Source: Oscillospiraceae bacterium
GTDB lineage: Bacteria > Bacillota > Clostridia > Oscillospirales > Acutalibacteraceae
Assembly: GCA_015065965.1 (NCBI GenBank)
Contig: SVPH01000006.1
Span: 23,188-87,187, forward strand
Direction: 5' to 3'
DNA length: 64,000 nt
Within the stretch, counting starts at the first letter, position 1; every line of letters begins with the position of its first letter. Both the position numbers and the translations under genes were made by a program. Under the pieces are notes generated by a model. That model was not told where the DNA came from and did not search any database. It saw only the letters and a program-made list of their open reading frames with translations. Below are positions 17,106 to 26,193 of the stretch, piece by piece.

Positions 17106-18458
17106 TTATCTGTCTGTTAAATTCCGTATCCATTTTTTGCTTACAAAGCGGTGTGTGCTGAGAATGATTTTTATAATATCTTCGCAAAGATACATTGCAA
17201 TGATAAGATAAACAAAATCAACCTTTGCCACAAGGCCGAGGTAAGCAACTGCAGGAACGCCGAGAAGATAGAGTGAAATCATGTCGTAAGCAATGCCTAT
17301 TTTAGTGTCGCCGCCTGCACGGAAAGTGCCTACTATCAAAGTGTAAGGAATGTTTCTGAAGGGCAGCCACAGGCAGTAAACCAGAATAAGATTTGATGCA
17401 AGGTCAAATGCTGCCTGCGTTTCGATGTTGAGAAGTGAAAGAAGCGGATTGCGCACCGAAGCAAGCAATGCACCTGTGATAATTCCGATTATCGGAGTCA
17501 TGATAACAAATTTTTTGGCAAGTTTATATGCGCCTTTTTCATCGCCTTCTCCGATGGTCTTACCGGTCATTATGGAGCATGCATGGCATATACCGACAAA
17601 GAAAACAAACGCAACTTGCTCAATTGAACTGAAGATTGTATATCCGGCATAATTTTCGCTGCCTTGCCTTGCAAAAACCATGGCATATATATTTGTGCCG
17701 ATTGCCCACGCAACTTCGTTGAAAACAACAGGCAGGCATACTACCGAAAAACGGCGGAAGAAATTTTTGGTAAGAGTAAAAAAATCTTTGATTTTTGCGT
17801 TGTAAATATCTTTTGATGTGCGCAGAACTATGAAAAGAAGAACAGATTGCAAAGCGGTTGAGGTCAGCGTTGCTATTGCTGCACCTTTTATTCCGAGAGC
17901 AGGGAAACCTAATTTTCCGTTAATCAGTATGAAGTTCAGCGTTGTGTTGGCAGCAACTGAAATGAAAGAGGTGAACAGTGGCGGATTAACTCTTTCCGTC
18001 GCTCTGAGTGCAACGCATGTAATTTGGTTGAATGCGCTGAATATGCTCATAAATGCAACTATTCGCATATACTGAGCAGCGGTATCAATAACAGGTTGCT
18101 CGCTTGTGAATACCCTTATAAGTTGAGCAGGGAAGAAGAACATTGCAAAGGTAAATGTTACCGCAACCGCTGAAGCAAAAATCAATGCAATTCCGTATGA
18201 TTTGCGGATATTTTCTTTTTCTTTTGCACCCCAGAACTGCGAAATCATCGCTGCAGTGCCGGATGAGATTCCGAAATAGAAAAGGTTCATCAGGAATATC
18301 CATCTTGATGAAACACCTATGGCGGATACAACAACATTGCCAAGCCCTGTTACCATTGCGGTATCAACAAGTTGTGCGCATGAAACAAGCAGTTGCTGCA
18401 TTGCTATAGGCAAAGCGAGTTTTGCCATGTTTTTGAAGAAGTTTTTTTGATAACTCAT
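17106..18458 (-). CDS. MATE family efflux transporter
   Basis: 450 residues from ATG 18458 (MSYQKNFFKNM), which gives the normal family length; an upstream in-frame extension has no ribosome site and a charged start. There are twelve hydrophobic segments. Both MATE halves are recognisable, the first with MQQLLVSCAQLVDTAMVTGLG and the second with FNEVAWAIGTNIYAMVFARQG. MATE proteins export cationic drugs or metabolites with Na+ or H+. It sits in the cytoplasmic membrane; the substrate is unknown. Confidence 0.88.
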   Translation of the reverse strand: MSYQKNFFKNMAKLALPIAMQQLLVSCAQLVDTAMVTGLGNVVVSAIGVSSRWIFLMNLFYFGISSGTAAMISQFWGAKEKENIRKSYGIALIFASAVAVTFTFAMFFFPAQLIRVFTSEQPVIDTAAQYMRIVAFMSIFSAFNQITCVALRATERVNPPLFTSFISVAANTTLNFILINGKLGFPALGIKGAAIATLTSTALQSVLLFIVLRTSKDIYNAKIKDFFTLTKNFFRRFSVVCLPVVFNEVAWAIGTNIYAMVFARQGSENYAGYTIFSSIEQVAFVFFVGICHACSIMTGKTIGEGDEKGAYKLAKKFVIMTPIIGIITGALLASVRNPLLSLLNIETQAAFDLASNLILVYCLWLPFRNIPYTLIVGTFRAGGDTKIGIAYDMISLYLLGVPAVAYLGLVAKVDFVYLIIAMYLCEDIIKIILSTHRFVSKKWIRNLTDR

Positions 18459-18565
18459 AAAAATACCTGTCTTAAAATTTTTAACGAATAATAGTATATT
18501 TACAAATTCATCAAAAGTCAATAAATTAAATATATTAAATATAGATTAATAATGAAAACTAACTA

Positions 18566-18594
18566 TTGATTTTTAAAAATTTCTGCTGTATAAT
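18566..18594 (+). promoter_or_regulatory. Promoter of the DHDPS-family gene
   Basis: TTGATT at 18566-18571, a 17-bp spacer and TATAAT at 18589-18594, 45 bp before the start codon. Confidence 0.65.
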
Positions 18595-18638
18595 GCAGAA
18601 TTGAGCGAAAGCCAAATAACAACAAGAAGGTGCATTAT

Positions 18639-19532
18639 ATGTCACAGTTCAACGAATTTTCCGGCGTTTATTCTCTGCTTCTTACTCCTTTTAATTGGGA
18701 CAGAACAATTGATTACAAAGCATATGAAGAATATGTTGCATGGCAGGCTGCGTTTAAGCCCCAGCATCTTTTCGCGGTTTGCGGTTCTTCAGAAATGACA
18801 GAACTTACTCCCGAAGAGAGAATAAAGTGTGCAGGCCTTGCGGTAAAAAATTCAAACGGAGTGCCCGTTTTTGCAACCGCAAACCTTGCAGCAGATTATA
18901 ACGATCAGATAGAAGAAATGAAAAAACTTGAGCAACAGGGTGTTGCAGGTCTTGTTTTTGTAACAAAGGGCATGTGCAATAAGCCTGATGAGATGTTTGA
19001 TTACATGACATCTCTTGCTTCCAACACAGAACTTCCTATTATTCTTTATGAGTTCCCCGGTCTCAGACCGCATCTTATGGACTGCATAACATACGGCAAA
19101 CTTGCTGCAACAGGTAAGTTCAAGGGTATAAAGGATACAACATGCAAAATGCCTGAGATTGAAGCAAAGATTGCTGTTCAGGGCGATTCAAATGTTCTTC
19201 AGGCTAATATTCCTTTCCTTTACGATGCATATCTTAAAGGTGCAAGAGGCGTTATTGCAACACCTACATCCTGCGGCGCAGGTCTCTTTGTTAAAATGTG
19301 GGATGAATTCACAAAGGGTGACCTTGAAGCAGCCAGAAAGACTCATCAGCACATCATTGCGCTTGATAACTGCATTGATTCAGGTTTCTGTGCAAGTGCA
19401 AAATATCTTGTAGGTCTGCAGGGTGTCAACATGAAGTGGTACACAAGAGGCAGTCATGATCTCGGTCCTGCAAGAATGAGATCAATCGAAGTATGGTATG
19501 ACTGGGCCAAGGAAGAAGGCATCCTTAAATAA
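18639..19532 (+). CDS. DHDPS/N-acetylneuraminate lyase family aldolase
   Basis: 297 residues from ATG 18639 with AAGAAGG 8 nt upstream. The protein follows the class I aldolase TIM barrel of the DapA/NanA family. The CGSSEMTELTPEER segment matches the GTTGE..LT.EER block. The Schiff-base Lys is in FKGIKDTT and the proton-relay Tyr in LPIILYEFPG. The substrate-binding positions differ enough from true DapA that it may instead cleave a sugar acid such as a keto-deoxy acid or sialic acid. It stands alone with its own promoter and is followed 26 nt later by the PP2C gene. Confidence 0.75.
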   Translation: MSQFNEFSGVYSLLLTPFNWDRTIDYKAYEEYVAWQAAFKPQHLFAVCGSSEMTELTPEERIKCAGLAVKNSNGVPVFATANLAADYNDQIEEMKKLEQQGVAGLVFVTKGMCNKPDEMFDYMTSLASNTELPIILYEFPGLRPHLMDCITYGKLAATGKFKGIKDTTCKMPEIEAKIAVQGDSNVLQANIPFLYDAYLKGARGVIATPTSCGAGLFVKMWDEFTKGDLEAARKTHQHIIALDNCIDSGFCASAKYLVGLQGVNMKWYTRGSHDLGPARMRSIEVWYDWAKEEGILK

Positions 19533-19557
19533 TTAAGCAAAACATACGGGGGATAGT

Positions 19558-21030
19558 ATGAAAAAACTCAGGGCTAACGTGTGCGCCGTAACTCATGCGG
19601 GCAGGATACGAAAAGAGAATGAGGATAACTATAATTTAAACGGAAGAATGACATCTACCGGTGACCTTAAGAAGGGTTCAGCATTTGTACAGAGTATGAC
19701 AGAGCCTTTCCATCTTGCTGTCTGTGACGGAATGGGCGGTGAAAATTACGGTGAACTTGCATCGGGTATAGCGGTTGAAACTATTGCAGCGCATGCTTCA
19801 AATGTATATGAGAGCGGCGAGGATTTCAGTTTTGCAATTTCAAACTGCCTTGATGATGCAAATAACCGTATTTGCGCTGAAATCAATGCAAGAGGTAAGC
19901 GCATGGGAACAACTCTTGCGTCAATTTATGCCGTTAAGGGTAAAATCTATTGCGTCAACATCGGTGATACAAGGGTTTATCATTATTCAAAGGGTATTCT
20001 TGAGCAAATCAGTTTTGACCACACTCATGCGCAGACCATTGTCGATGCGGGTGAAGTTTCTCAGGACAATATAAGTCAGATTCCCGACGCAAAAAGGCTC
20101 ACACGACATCTCGGCGTTTTCCCTGAGGAAGGCAGTCTTTCTCCCAATATCAGCGTTATTGACGATGTTGATGACGGCGATGTTATCCTTCTTTGCAGTG
20201 ACGGTCTGACCGATATGGTTGATGACAGCGAGATAACCGCTATTCTCTCAACGGGTGAAAATGCGCAGACAGTTGCCAGCAAACTTATCCGTAAGGCACT
20301 TGAAAAAGGCGGCAAGGATAATGTTACAGTTATGACTGCGTTTATAAATGTTGAGGAAACAGCGATATTTACTCCAATAGCGGCAGCAATGGTTGGCGAA
20401 AGCGATGCAGACTATGAGGAAGAATACCGCAACAGTTTCGGTTCAAATCAAATGCCTGATGAAGAAAACTATGTTTCTCCTTATGCCAACGCAGATGCAA
20501 GGGCATATAAAAAGCCTGTTGACAAAGCCAAAATAATGAAGATTGCAGGCATAGCGATTGCGGCGGTAGCAGTTGTTTTGATAGCGGCGCTTATCATTAA
20601 AGCGTTTGTTGTCGGCGGTGATGACGATGATGATAATACTACGAGTTCAGGCACAACAAGCGCTGTTAATACATATCCGCAGTATGTTGCCCCGAATATA
20701 ATAGAAACATGGGATATGCAGTCCACTACTGAAAGCACAACAGAGGAAACATCCACCACAACTACCACCAAGAAGCAAACTACAACAAAGAAAAAGGTAA
20801 CTACCACCAAAAAGAAAACAACTACCACAAAGAAGGCTACAACCACCAAAAAGCCTGAAACCACAACCGAACCCGTAACAGAAGCCACAACAGTGGCAGA
20901 TAACACAACAAATACCGTTGCGGATACGGAAACCACTACAGGCAGTGAGGAAACTTCAAGTACAACTTCTGCTGAATCCACAACTGCGGAACAGCAGAGT
21001 GAAAACAGCGGAGAATCCTCTGAAACATAA
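19558..21030 (+). CDS. PP2C-family Ser/Thr phosphatase with membrane anchor and Thr-rich tail
   Basis: 490 residues. Residues 1-260 form a PP2C (PPM) domain with metal-binding blocks RKENEDNYN, CDGMGGENYGE, GDTRVYHYSKG, LLCSDGLTDMV and GKDNVTVM. A linker is followed by one membrane segment near 325-350 (IAGIAIAAVAVVLIAALII). The remaining 120 residues are a low-complexity Thr/Lys then Thr/Glu tail that would lie outside the cell. PrpC-type phosphatases reverse Hanks-type kinases, but no kinase gene is present here. The Thr-rich tail resembles O-glycosylated or wall-spanning segments, so the enzyme could be tied to envelope signalling. A GGGG-type ribosome site precedes ATG 19558. Confidence 0.88.
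   Translation: MKKLRANVCAVTHAGRIRKENEDNYNLNGRMTSTGDLKKGSAFVQSMTEPFHLAVCDGMGGENYGELASGIAVETIAAHASNVYESGEDFSFAISNCLDDANNRICAEINARGKRMGTTLASIYAVKGKIYCVNIGDTRVYHYSKGILEQISFDHTHAQTIVDAGEVSQDNISQIPDAKRLTRHLGVFPEEGSLSPNISVIDDVDDGDVILLCSDGLTDMVDDSEITAILSTGENAQTVASKLIRKALEKGGKDNVTVMTAFINVEETAIFTPIAAAMVGESDADYEEEYRNSFGSNQMPDEENYVSPYANADARAYKKPVDKAKIMKIAGIAIAAVAVVLIAALIIKAFVVGGDDDDDNTTSSGTTSAVNTYPQYVAPNIIETWDMQSTTESTTEETSTTTTTKKQTTTKKKVTTTKKKTTTTKKATTTKKPETTTEPVTEATTVADNTTNTVADTETTTGSEETSSTTSAESTTAEQQSENSGESSET
20725..21027 (+). repeat. Thr/Lys/Glu low-complexity coding repeat
   Basis: This DNA encodes repeated TTTTKK, TTTKKK and TTEPVTEATT units in the PP2C C terminus. ACA/ACT/ACC codons alternate, so it is conserved as protein rather than exact DNA. 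It produces a long Val-rich shadow frame on the other strand. Confidence 0.8.
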
Positions 21031-21044
21031 ATGTAATTTATATG

Positions 21045-21080
21045 AAAAAACCTCGGAGCGTTATTTGCTCCGAGGTTTTT
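21045..21080. terminator. Bidirectional terminator
   Basis: AAAACCTCGGAGC pairs perfectly with GCTCCGAGGTTTT around a 7-nt loop. It is shared by the convergent PP2C and lipase genes. Confidence 0.9.
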
Positions 21081-21087
21081 GGTTTTG

Positions 21088-22026
21088 TCAGATTTTGGAA
21101 AGCGACCAAGTTGCGATATCTTCATAAACCTTTGCTCTGTCAATTTCGTTAAGAATTTCATGGCGCATACCTTTATAAAGTTTAATGGTTACATCATTTT
21201 TACCAGCCTGAATAAGGTCGTTATGTATCTGCTTAACACCTTTACCGTATGAACCTACAGGGTCTTCTTCACCTGCTGTTAAAAGAACGGGAAGATTGTT
21301 TTTGCACATGTCAGCATACCAATCCTTGCCTGAAACTTTGTTGAGAATTGTAAATAAGTCTTTATAGCCTGCTGCAGTAAATAAGAATCCGCAGTATTTG
21401 TCTTCGATGTATTTTTTTACAATATCTTCATCGGTTGTAAGCCAGTCAAAAGGAGTTTTCGGGTTTTGGACCTTATTGTTATAAGGACCAAAAGCGATTT
21501 TGTTTATGAATTCGCTGCGGTGCTTGCTGCCTTTTGATTTGGCGATGATACCTGCAAGACGGATTGCAATGGGTGCGGCAGGGTTTTTACCGCTTGTGCC
21601 GCAGAAAATTGCCGCTTTGATTTTTGGGTCATTTCCGTAGCGGCGAATATATTCTCTTGCAATGAACGAACCCATGCTGTGACCGAAAAATACAATCGGA
21701 GCATCGGGAAATTCTTTTTTTATCATTTCTGTAAGTGCTCTTTCGTCTTCAACGAATGAATTCCAGCCCATACTTTCGCCAAAATAGCCGAGTTCTTTAT
21801 CGGATTTAACGGATTTACCGTGACCGATATGGTCATCAACAAGAACAGCAAAGCCTTTTTCGCAAAGATATTTTGCAAAATCCTCATATCTTTCACCATG
21901 CTCAGCCATACCGTGAACAATCTGAAAAACAGCCTTTACGCCGTCAGACGGCATCCAGCACCTTGCAAAAACATTTGCAACTCCTGATTTTGACGGGATG
22001 GAATATTCTTTTCTGATGATTTCCAT
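21088..22026 (-). CDS. Alpha/beta hydrolase, monoacylglycerol lipase/lysophospholipase type
   Basis: 312 residues. The nucleophile elbow is FFGHSMGSFIA (Ser), the acid is in LLTAGEEDPVG (Asp) and the His is in GMRHEILNE, completing the catalytic triad. The oxyanion segment VHGMAEHGERY near 36-46 is typical of the Hydrolase_4 family. No signal peptide is seen, so it acts in the cytoplasm, probably on monoacylglycerols or lysophospholipids. It lies 12 nt downstream of bioY in the same direction and is probably cotranscribed. Confidence 0.85.
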   Translation of the reverse strand: MEIIRKEYSIPSKSGVANVFARCWMPSDGVKAVFQIVHGMAEHGERYEDFAKYLCEKGFAVLVDDHIGHGKSVKSDKELGYFGESMGWNSFVEDERALTEMIKKEFPDAPIVFFGHSMGSFIAREYIRRYGNDPKIKAAIFCGTSGKNPAAPIAIRLAGIIAKSKGSKHRSEFINKIAFGPYNNKVQNPKTPFDWLTTDEDIVKKYIEDKYCGFLFTAAGYKDLFTILNKVSGKDWYADMCKNNLPVLLTAGEEDPVGSYGKGVKQIHNDLIQAGKNDVTIKLYKGMRHEILNEIDRAKVYEDIATWSLSKI

Positions 22027-22038
22027 TGTATCAACTCC

Positions 22039-22572
22039 TTATTTTAATTTCGTGAATAATACAAGCCGTTTTCTGAGCGTTATTCCGAGCGCAGAAGCGG
22101 CTGAAATTTTGATAATGTCACCTATAACAAACGGTACAACGCATACCGTTACGGCGGAAATGAAGCGGCTGCCCGTTTGAATCATATACCAAAGTGTACC
22201 GATAATCCAACATATTATCGTGCCGAGGATCATACTTAGAGGATAAATCCATTTTTTGTTTTCAAATTTACCGACAAGTAAACCGATGATGGCAGCACAT
22301 GGAATGTAACCGAGTATATATCCGCCAGTTACTCCTGCAATAATATGAAATCCTCCGCGGAAAGCAGAAAATACAGGTAAACCTGCTGCACCGAGCAGAA
22401 TATAAATAGTAATAGCACATGCGGAAATTCTGACATTAACCGTGCAAGCCGTTATGTAAATTGCAAAAGTTGCAAGTGATATGGGAATCGTTCCTGTCGG
22501 CAAGGAAAAAGGTGCGATGAGGCATATTATTGCAGCCATAATGCCGGTAAATGCTATTTTGTGTACTTTCAT
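22039..22572 (-). CDS. bioY: Biotin transporter BioY
   Basis: 177 residues with about six hydrophobic helices. It matches the BioY substrate-binding (S) component of ECF-type vitamin transporters, with the start MKVHKIAFTGIMAAIICLIA and the core GAAGLPVFSAFRGGFHIIAG-type block. It binds biotin in the membrane and normally works with the shared EcfAAT energising module, which is not in the window. An inverted repeat 26-47 nt upstream of the start (22598-22619) is a likely operator. Confidence 0.88.
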   Translation of the reverse strand: MKVHKIAFTGIMAAIICLIAPFSLPTGTIPISLATFAIYITACTVNVRISACAITIYILLGAAGLPVFSAFRGGFHIIAGVTGGYILGYIPCAAIIGLLVGKFENKKWIYPLSMILGTIICWIIGTLWYMIQTGSRFISAVTVCVVPFVIGDIIKISAASALGITLRKRLVLFTKLK

Positions 22573-22597
22573 TAATAACCTCTGGTTTTGATAATTG

Positions 22598-22619
22598 TGT
22601 AAAGTGAATAAACTTTACA
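22598..22619 (-). promoter_or_regulatory. Inverted repeat, candidate operator of bioY
   Basis: TGTAAAGT and ACTTTACA flank a 6-bp spacer, 26-47 bp before the bioY start. No T run follows on either strand, so it is not a good terminator. Biotin genes are often controlled by BirA, BioR or similar repressors. The spacer here is shorter than the usual BirA box, so the regulator is uncertain. Confidence 0.45.
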
Positions 22620-22626
22620 AATTTGT

Positions 22627-23574
22627 TTAATTATATGTGCTTATCATAGTGTTTTTAATAATATCAACGGCTTTTATGCCTGAGTTTCTGTAACATGAAA
22701 GAATTGCTCCGAGTTCCGGCGTAAAGTTTAATAACTTTACATTATTGAAATTTTTCTTCGAGAGATAATTCTTGAACTTTCTTCTGAAAAACTGATTATT
22801 CTGGAAAACTCCGCCCCAAAGTCCGATTGGAATGCTTTCATTTTTATCTTTAAGAAGGCTTAATACGGTTTTTGAAAGCAGTTTTGCTTCGGTATCAATA
22901 ATTTCAATGGCAGTTGCATCGCCGTTTTCTGCGCAATGCATAACCTCTTTTGCAAATGAAGCGATTGTTTTACGGCTGACGGTTTTTTCGTAGAATAAAT
23001 CAATCAGTTCGTATATATTATTGATAGAGAAGAATTCAAGGCATTTATCGGTAAGTGCAGTTTTTTGCTCGCTGCCTTCAGCGGCCCTTATTGCATTTTT
23101 TATTGCATTTATGGCAATTGAATATCCGCTGCCTTCATCGCCGAGTATGTAGCCGAAACCGCCTGCGTGGCTTATTGTGCCGTCGGCATTGCGGCAAACA
23201 GCCATGGACCCTGTGCCGCTTATAACAACTGAACATTCGCCTTCGGTATCCATTGCTTCAAGTGCAACAAACAAGTCGGAATCCATAATAATCTGTTTGC
23301 TTTTAATTATTCCGCGGCAGAAGCGATTTGTTTCTTCTGCGGTTGCTCTTTCACATAATGCAGACATACCTATAACAGTGCAGTCAAACTCTTTTTGCGA
23401 AAGTTGATTTATAATATCATCCATTGCTTTTCTTGCACTTTCCATGCCTACGGAGTAATAATTTATGCTTTCTCCGCAAACTTTGCATATAAATTCACCT
23501 TTTTCATTAAAGACAACAGCGGTTGTTTTGCTTCCGCCGCCGTCTATGCCGAGAAAATATTTGTTTTCTGCCAT
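22627..23574 (-). CDS. BadF/BcrA-type sugar kinase, N-acetylglucosamine kinase-like
   Basis: 315 residues of the ASKHA fold. The phosphate-1 loop is LGIDGGGSKTTAVVF, the phosphate-2 region VVISGTGSMAVC, and the adenosine region follows SIPIGLWGGVF. This family phosphorylates GlcNAc or MurNAc, and some members are 2-hydroxyacyl-CoA dehydratase activators; the absence of Cys ligands for a [4Fe-4S] cluster favours a sugar kinase. A second homologue lies at 51261-52154 next to murQ. It is probably soluble and acts on amino sugar taken up or recycled. The gene has no sugar-specific neighbours here. Confidence 0.78.
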   Translation of the reverse strand: MAENKYFLGIDGGGSKTTAVVFNEKGEFICKVCGESINYYSVGMESARKAMDDIINQLSQKEFDCTVIGMSALCERATAEETNRFCRGIIKSKQIIMDSDLFVALEAMDTEGECSVVISGTGSMAVCRNADGTISHAGGFGYILGDEGSGYSIAINAIKNAIRAAEGSEQKTALTDKCLEFFSINNIYELIDLFYEKTVSRKTIASFAKEVMHCAENGDATAIEIIDTEAKLLSKTVLSLLKDKNESIPIGLWGGVFQNNQFFRRKFKNYLSKKNFNNVKLLNFTPELGAILSCYRNSGIKAVDIIKNTMISTYN

Positions 23575-23712
23575 GGCAGCCTCCTTTAAACGGTTAGGTT
23601 GAATTTACAAACCGTACATTAATTTTTCTCACCCTGTCAACATATGGATATTAGAATATAATCAGAAAATACAAGAGATTGATATAGATATTTTACGGAA
23701 AGGAACGATTTT

Positions 23713-24174
23713 ATGAGTAAAAACAATAAAGCCCCATGCGTAATGGTGTGTGTTACTCCTCAACAGTCATGCAGGCGCCTGATTGAAGCAGGAGCACGGA
23801 TTGCAAAAGAAGAAAATTTACCTCTTGCCGTTATCAGTGTTTTTAAGGAAAAAAACGGTTTTAATGCAAATGAGGGCGGAGCACTTGAAAACCTTTTTGA
23901 GTGCGCAAAAAAGGTTGATGCAAATATGAATATTTATTTTAATGACAGCCCCGCGCTTGTTGTTGCCGTTTCAGCAAAGAAGAATAATGCTTCAACGCTT
24001 GTTACGGGTTTTCCTGCCGAAGGCAGCAGCGGCTTTATCGCAAGAATTCATGAGATTCTGCCTGAATTGCCTATAACCATGGTTGATAACGAATCAAGTG
24101 AATATAAGATTATACCTGTTGATAAGCAGGAACTTGATAAGGCAAAAAATCTGAATACAAGTTCAGTTCATTGA
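23713..24174 (+). CDS. UspA-like nucleotide-binding protein
   Basis: 153 residues, ATG 23713 after GGAAAGGAACG. The fold is that of the universal stress protein/KdpD Usp domain: a first strand VMVCVTPQQSCRRLIEAGARIA followed by LPLAVISVF, and a later segment NASTLVTGFPAEG. A clear GxxGx(9)GS/T nucleotide motif is not seen, so nucleotide binding is uncertain. The 3' end overlaps the convergent recG gene by 12 nt. Confidence 0.6.
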   Translation: MSKNNKAPCVMVCVTPQQSCRRLIEAGARIAKEENLPLAVISVFKEKNGFNANEGGALENLFECAKKVDANMNIYFNDSPALVVAVSAKKNNASTLVTGFPAEGSSGFIARIHEILPELPITMVDNESSEYKIIPVDKQELDKAKNLNTSSVH

Positions 24175-26193
24175 AATTCCTCCGCTGAAAAGGCGGTTGA
24201 CGGCATTTCTCAGTAAAACATACTCCTCGCCCGTAAGGGCGGGGTTTTTTTTCAGCAGTTCAGATGCTGCTGCGTGAGTTTCTCTTATTGCCTCGCCGTC
24301 AGTCATCATATCGGCTATTTTCAGTTCAGGCAAACCGTGTTGACGCGAACCGAAGAAATCGCCGGGTCCTCTCAGTTTTAAATCTTCATCTGCTATTTTA
24401 AAGCCGTCTGTTGTGGATGCAAGGATTTTGAGCCTTTGTGAAGTTACATCATTCCGGGCATCCGAAATCATGATACAGGTTGATTTTTCCGTTCCTCTGC
24501 CAATTCTTCCTCTTAACTGATGAAGTTGTGAAAGACCGAAGCGTTCGGCATTTTCAATTACCATTATAACGGCATTCGGAACATCTATGCCGACTTCAAT
24601 AACCGTTGTTGAAACCAGCAGTTGAGTTTCACCTGATGAAAAGGAATCCATGACTGCTTTTTTCTCGGCAGGTTTCATTTTTCCATGGAGTAACCCAACG
24701 CTGAACCCCTTGAAAAATCCGTCAGCAAGGTCTTTGTAAAGTTCTGTTGCGGCAGTCAGTTCGCTTGCTTCGTTTTCGGCAACAAGCGAGCAGACGATGT
24801 AGCCCTGTCTGCCTTCACAGAGATGTTTTTTGACATATCCGTATGCGCGTTCACGGATTTCTGTGCTGACAAGGTATGTTTCGGTTTTTTGCCTGCCTTT
24901 TGGCATCTCATCAAGTATGCTGAGGTCAAGGTCGCCGTAAATAATAAGTGCAAGCGTTCTTGGGATGGGTGTTGCCGACATAACAAGCGTGTGCGGATTA
25001 ATACCTTTTGAACTGAGAGAACCTCGCTGGTTAACGCCAAAGCGGTGCTGTTCGTCAGTTACCGCAAGACCGAGATTTTTGAATTCAACATCCTTTTGAA
25101 TCAGTGCGTGTGTACCGATTACAAGGGATATTTCGCCGCTCTTAAGGGCGGCTTTTGTTTTTTTCTTTTCTGCAGTAGGGGTTGAGCCTGTCAGCAGACC
25201 AATATTTATATCTGTATTTTCAAACATTTTTGCAAGTGTATTATAATGCTGCGCTGCAAGCACTTCTGTAGGCGCCATAAGAGCGCTTTGAAAGCCGTTT
25301 TTGGCGCAGTTATAAATCAGTGCAGCACTTACGGCGGTTTTTCCTGAGCCTACATCACCTTGCAGAAGCCTGTTCATCGGAACATTCTTTTTCATATCTT
25401 CTGCTGCCTGAGATATTGCTCTTTTCTGTGCTTTTGTAAGTTCAAAGGGAAGCAACGACATGAATTCACCTGTGCAGTCATTCGGCATTTCAGCGGCTGT
25501 TGAGCGGCGGTTCTTGCTTTTTAAACGCATAAGACCGAGTTCAAGCAGGAAAAGTTCTTCAAAAATCAGCCTTCTTCTTGCTTCGCTCAGCAAATCTTCG
25601 CTTTCGGGGAAATGAATGTTATGCAGTGCTTGCTTTATGCCCATAAGGCAATAATTGTTTCTTATATCTTCAGGCAACGGGTCACTGAAAGAATCGCATA
25701 CAGAAAACGCCGTTTTAACAAGTTTTTCGATTGCCCTTGAATTCAGGCCTGCCGTTTGCGGATAGATGGGTCTCATTTTTTTGCTGCCGTCGTATTCTTC
25801 AAATTCGGGCGATACCATGGATTTGTAATAACCCTTGCCTGTGATTTTGCCTAAGAAAAGATATTCTTTGCCTTGCTCAAGTTTTTCTGCGGCATATTTA
25901 TTGTTAAAAAAAGTGATGTCCAGAAGTGTTTCGCCGTCGGTAACTTCTGTCTTGTAAAGTGTCATGCCTTTACGAATTTTGTGTTCACGGCATCTTGTAC
26001 CGACAATTGCTTTGATGCAGACAGTTTCATTCATCGGAGCATCGGATATTGAACTGATTTTGCTCCAATCTTCATATATTCTCGGGTAAAAGGTCAGCAA
26101 ATCCCAGAGGGTGAAAATTCCGAGTTTCGCCAGCATGGCGGCACGTTTTTCACCCACACCTTTCAGATATTTGATGCTTGCGTTGAATTCCAT
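24163..26193 (-). CDS. recG: ATP-dependent DNA helicase RecG
   Basis: 676 residues, the usual RecG length. The N-terminal wedge/OB region is about 1-230. The helicase core has Walker A LLQGDVGSGKTAV, the DEQH box LAVTDEQHRFGVNQR, motif III VMSATPIPRTLAL, and motifs V-VI IEVGIDVPNAVIM and QLRGRIGRGTEKS. The TRG-like C-terminal segment is present. RecG reverses stalled replication forks and migrates Holliday junctions. ATG 26193 lies inside the upstream fakA-like gene with a 31-nt overlap, and CGGAG precedes it. Confidence 0.96.
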   Translation of the reverse strand: MEFNASIKYLKGVGEKRAAMLAKLGIFTLWDLLTFYPRIYEDWSKISSISDAPMNETVCIKAIVGTRCREHKIRKGMTLYKTEVTDGETLLDITFFNNKYAAEKLEQGKEYLFLGKITGKGYYKSMVSPEFEEYDGSKKMRPIYPQTAGLNSRAIEKLVKTAFSVCDSFSDPLPEDIRNNYCLMGIKQALHNIHFPESEDLLSEARRRLIFEELFLLELGLMRLKSKNRRSTAAEMPNDCTGEFMSLLPFELTKAQKRAISQAAEDMKKNVPMNRLLQGDVGSGKTAVSAALIYNCAKNGFQSALMAPTEVLAAQHYNTLAKMFENTDINIGLLTGSTPTAEKKKTKAALKSGEISLVIGTHALIQKDVEFKNLGLAVTDEQHRFGVNQRGSLSSKGINPHTLVMSATPIPRTLALIIYGDLDLSILDEMPKGRQKTETYLVSTEIRERAYGYVKKHLCEGRQGYIVCSLVAENEASELTAATELYKDLADGFFKGFSVGLLHGKMKPAEKKAVMDSFSSGETQLLVSTTVIEVGIDVPNAVIMVIENAERFGLSQLHQLRGRIGRGTEKSTCIMISDARNDVTSQRLKILASTTDGFKIADEDLKLRGPGDFFGSRQHGLPELKIADMMTDGEAIRETHAAASELLKKNPALTGEEYVLLRNAVNRLFSGGISMN

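Noticed and set aside
20481..21161. 226-residue Val/Ser-rich frame on the minus strand
   Set aside because: It is the complement of the Thr-rich coding repeat of the PP2C gene and has no family features or ribosome site.
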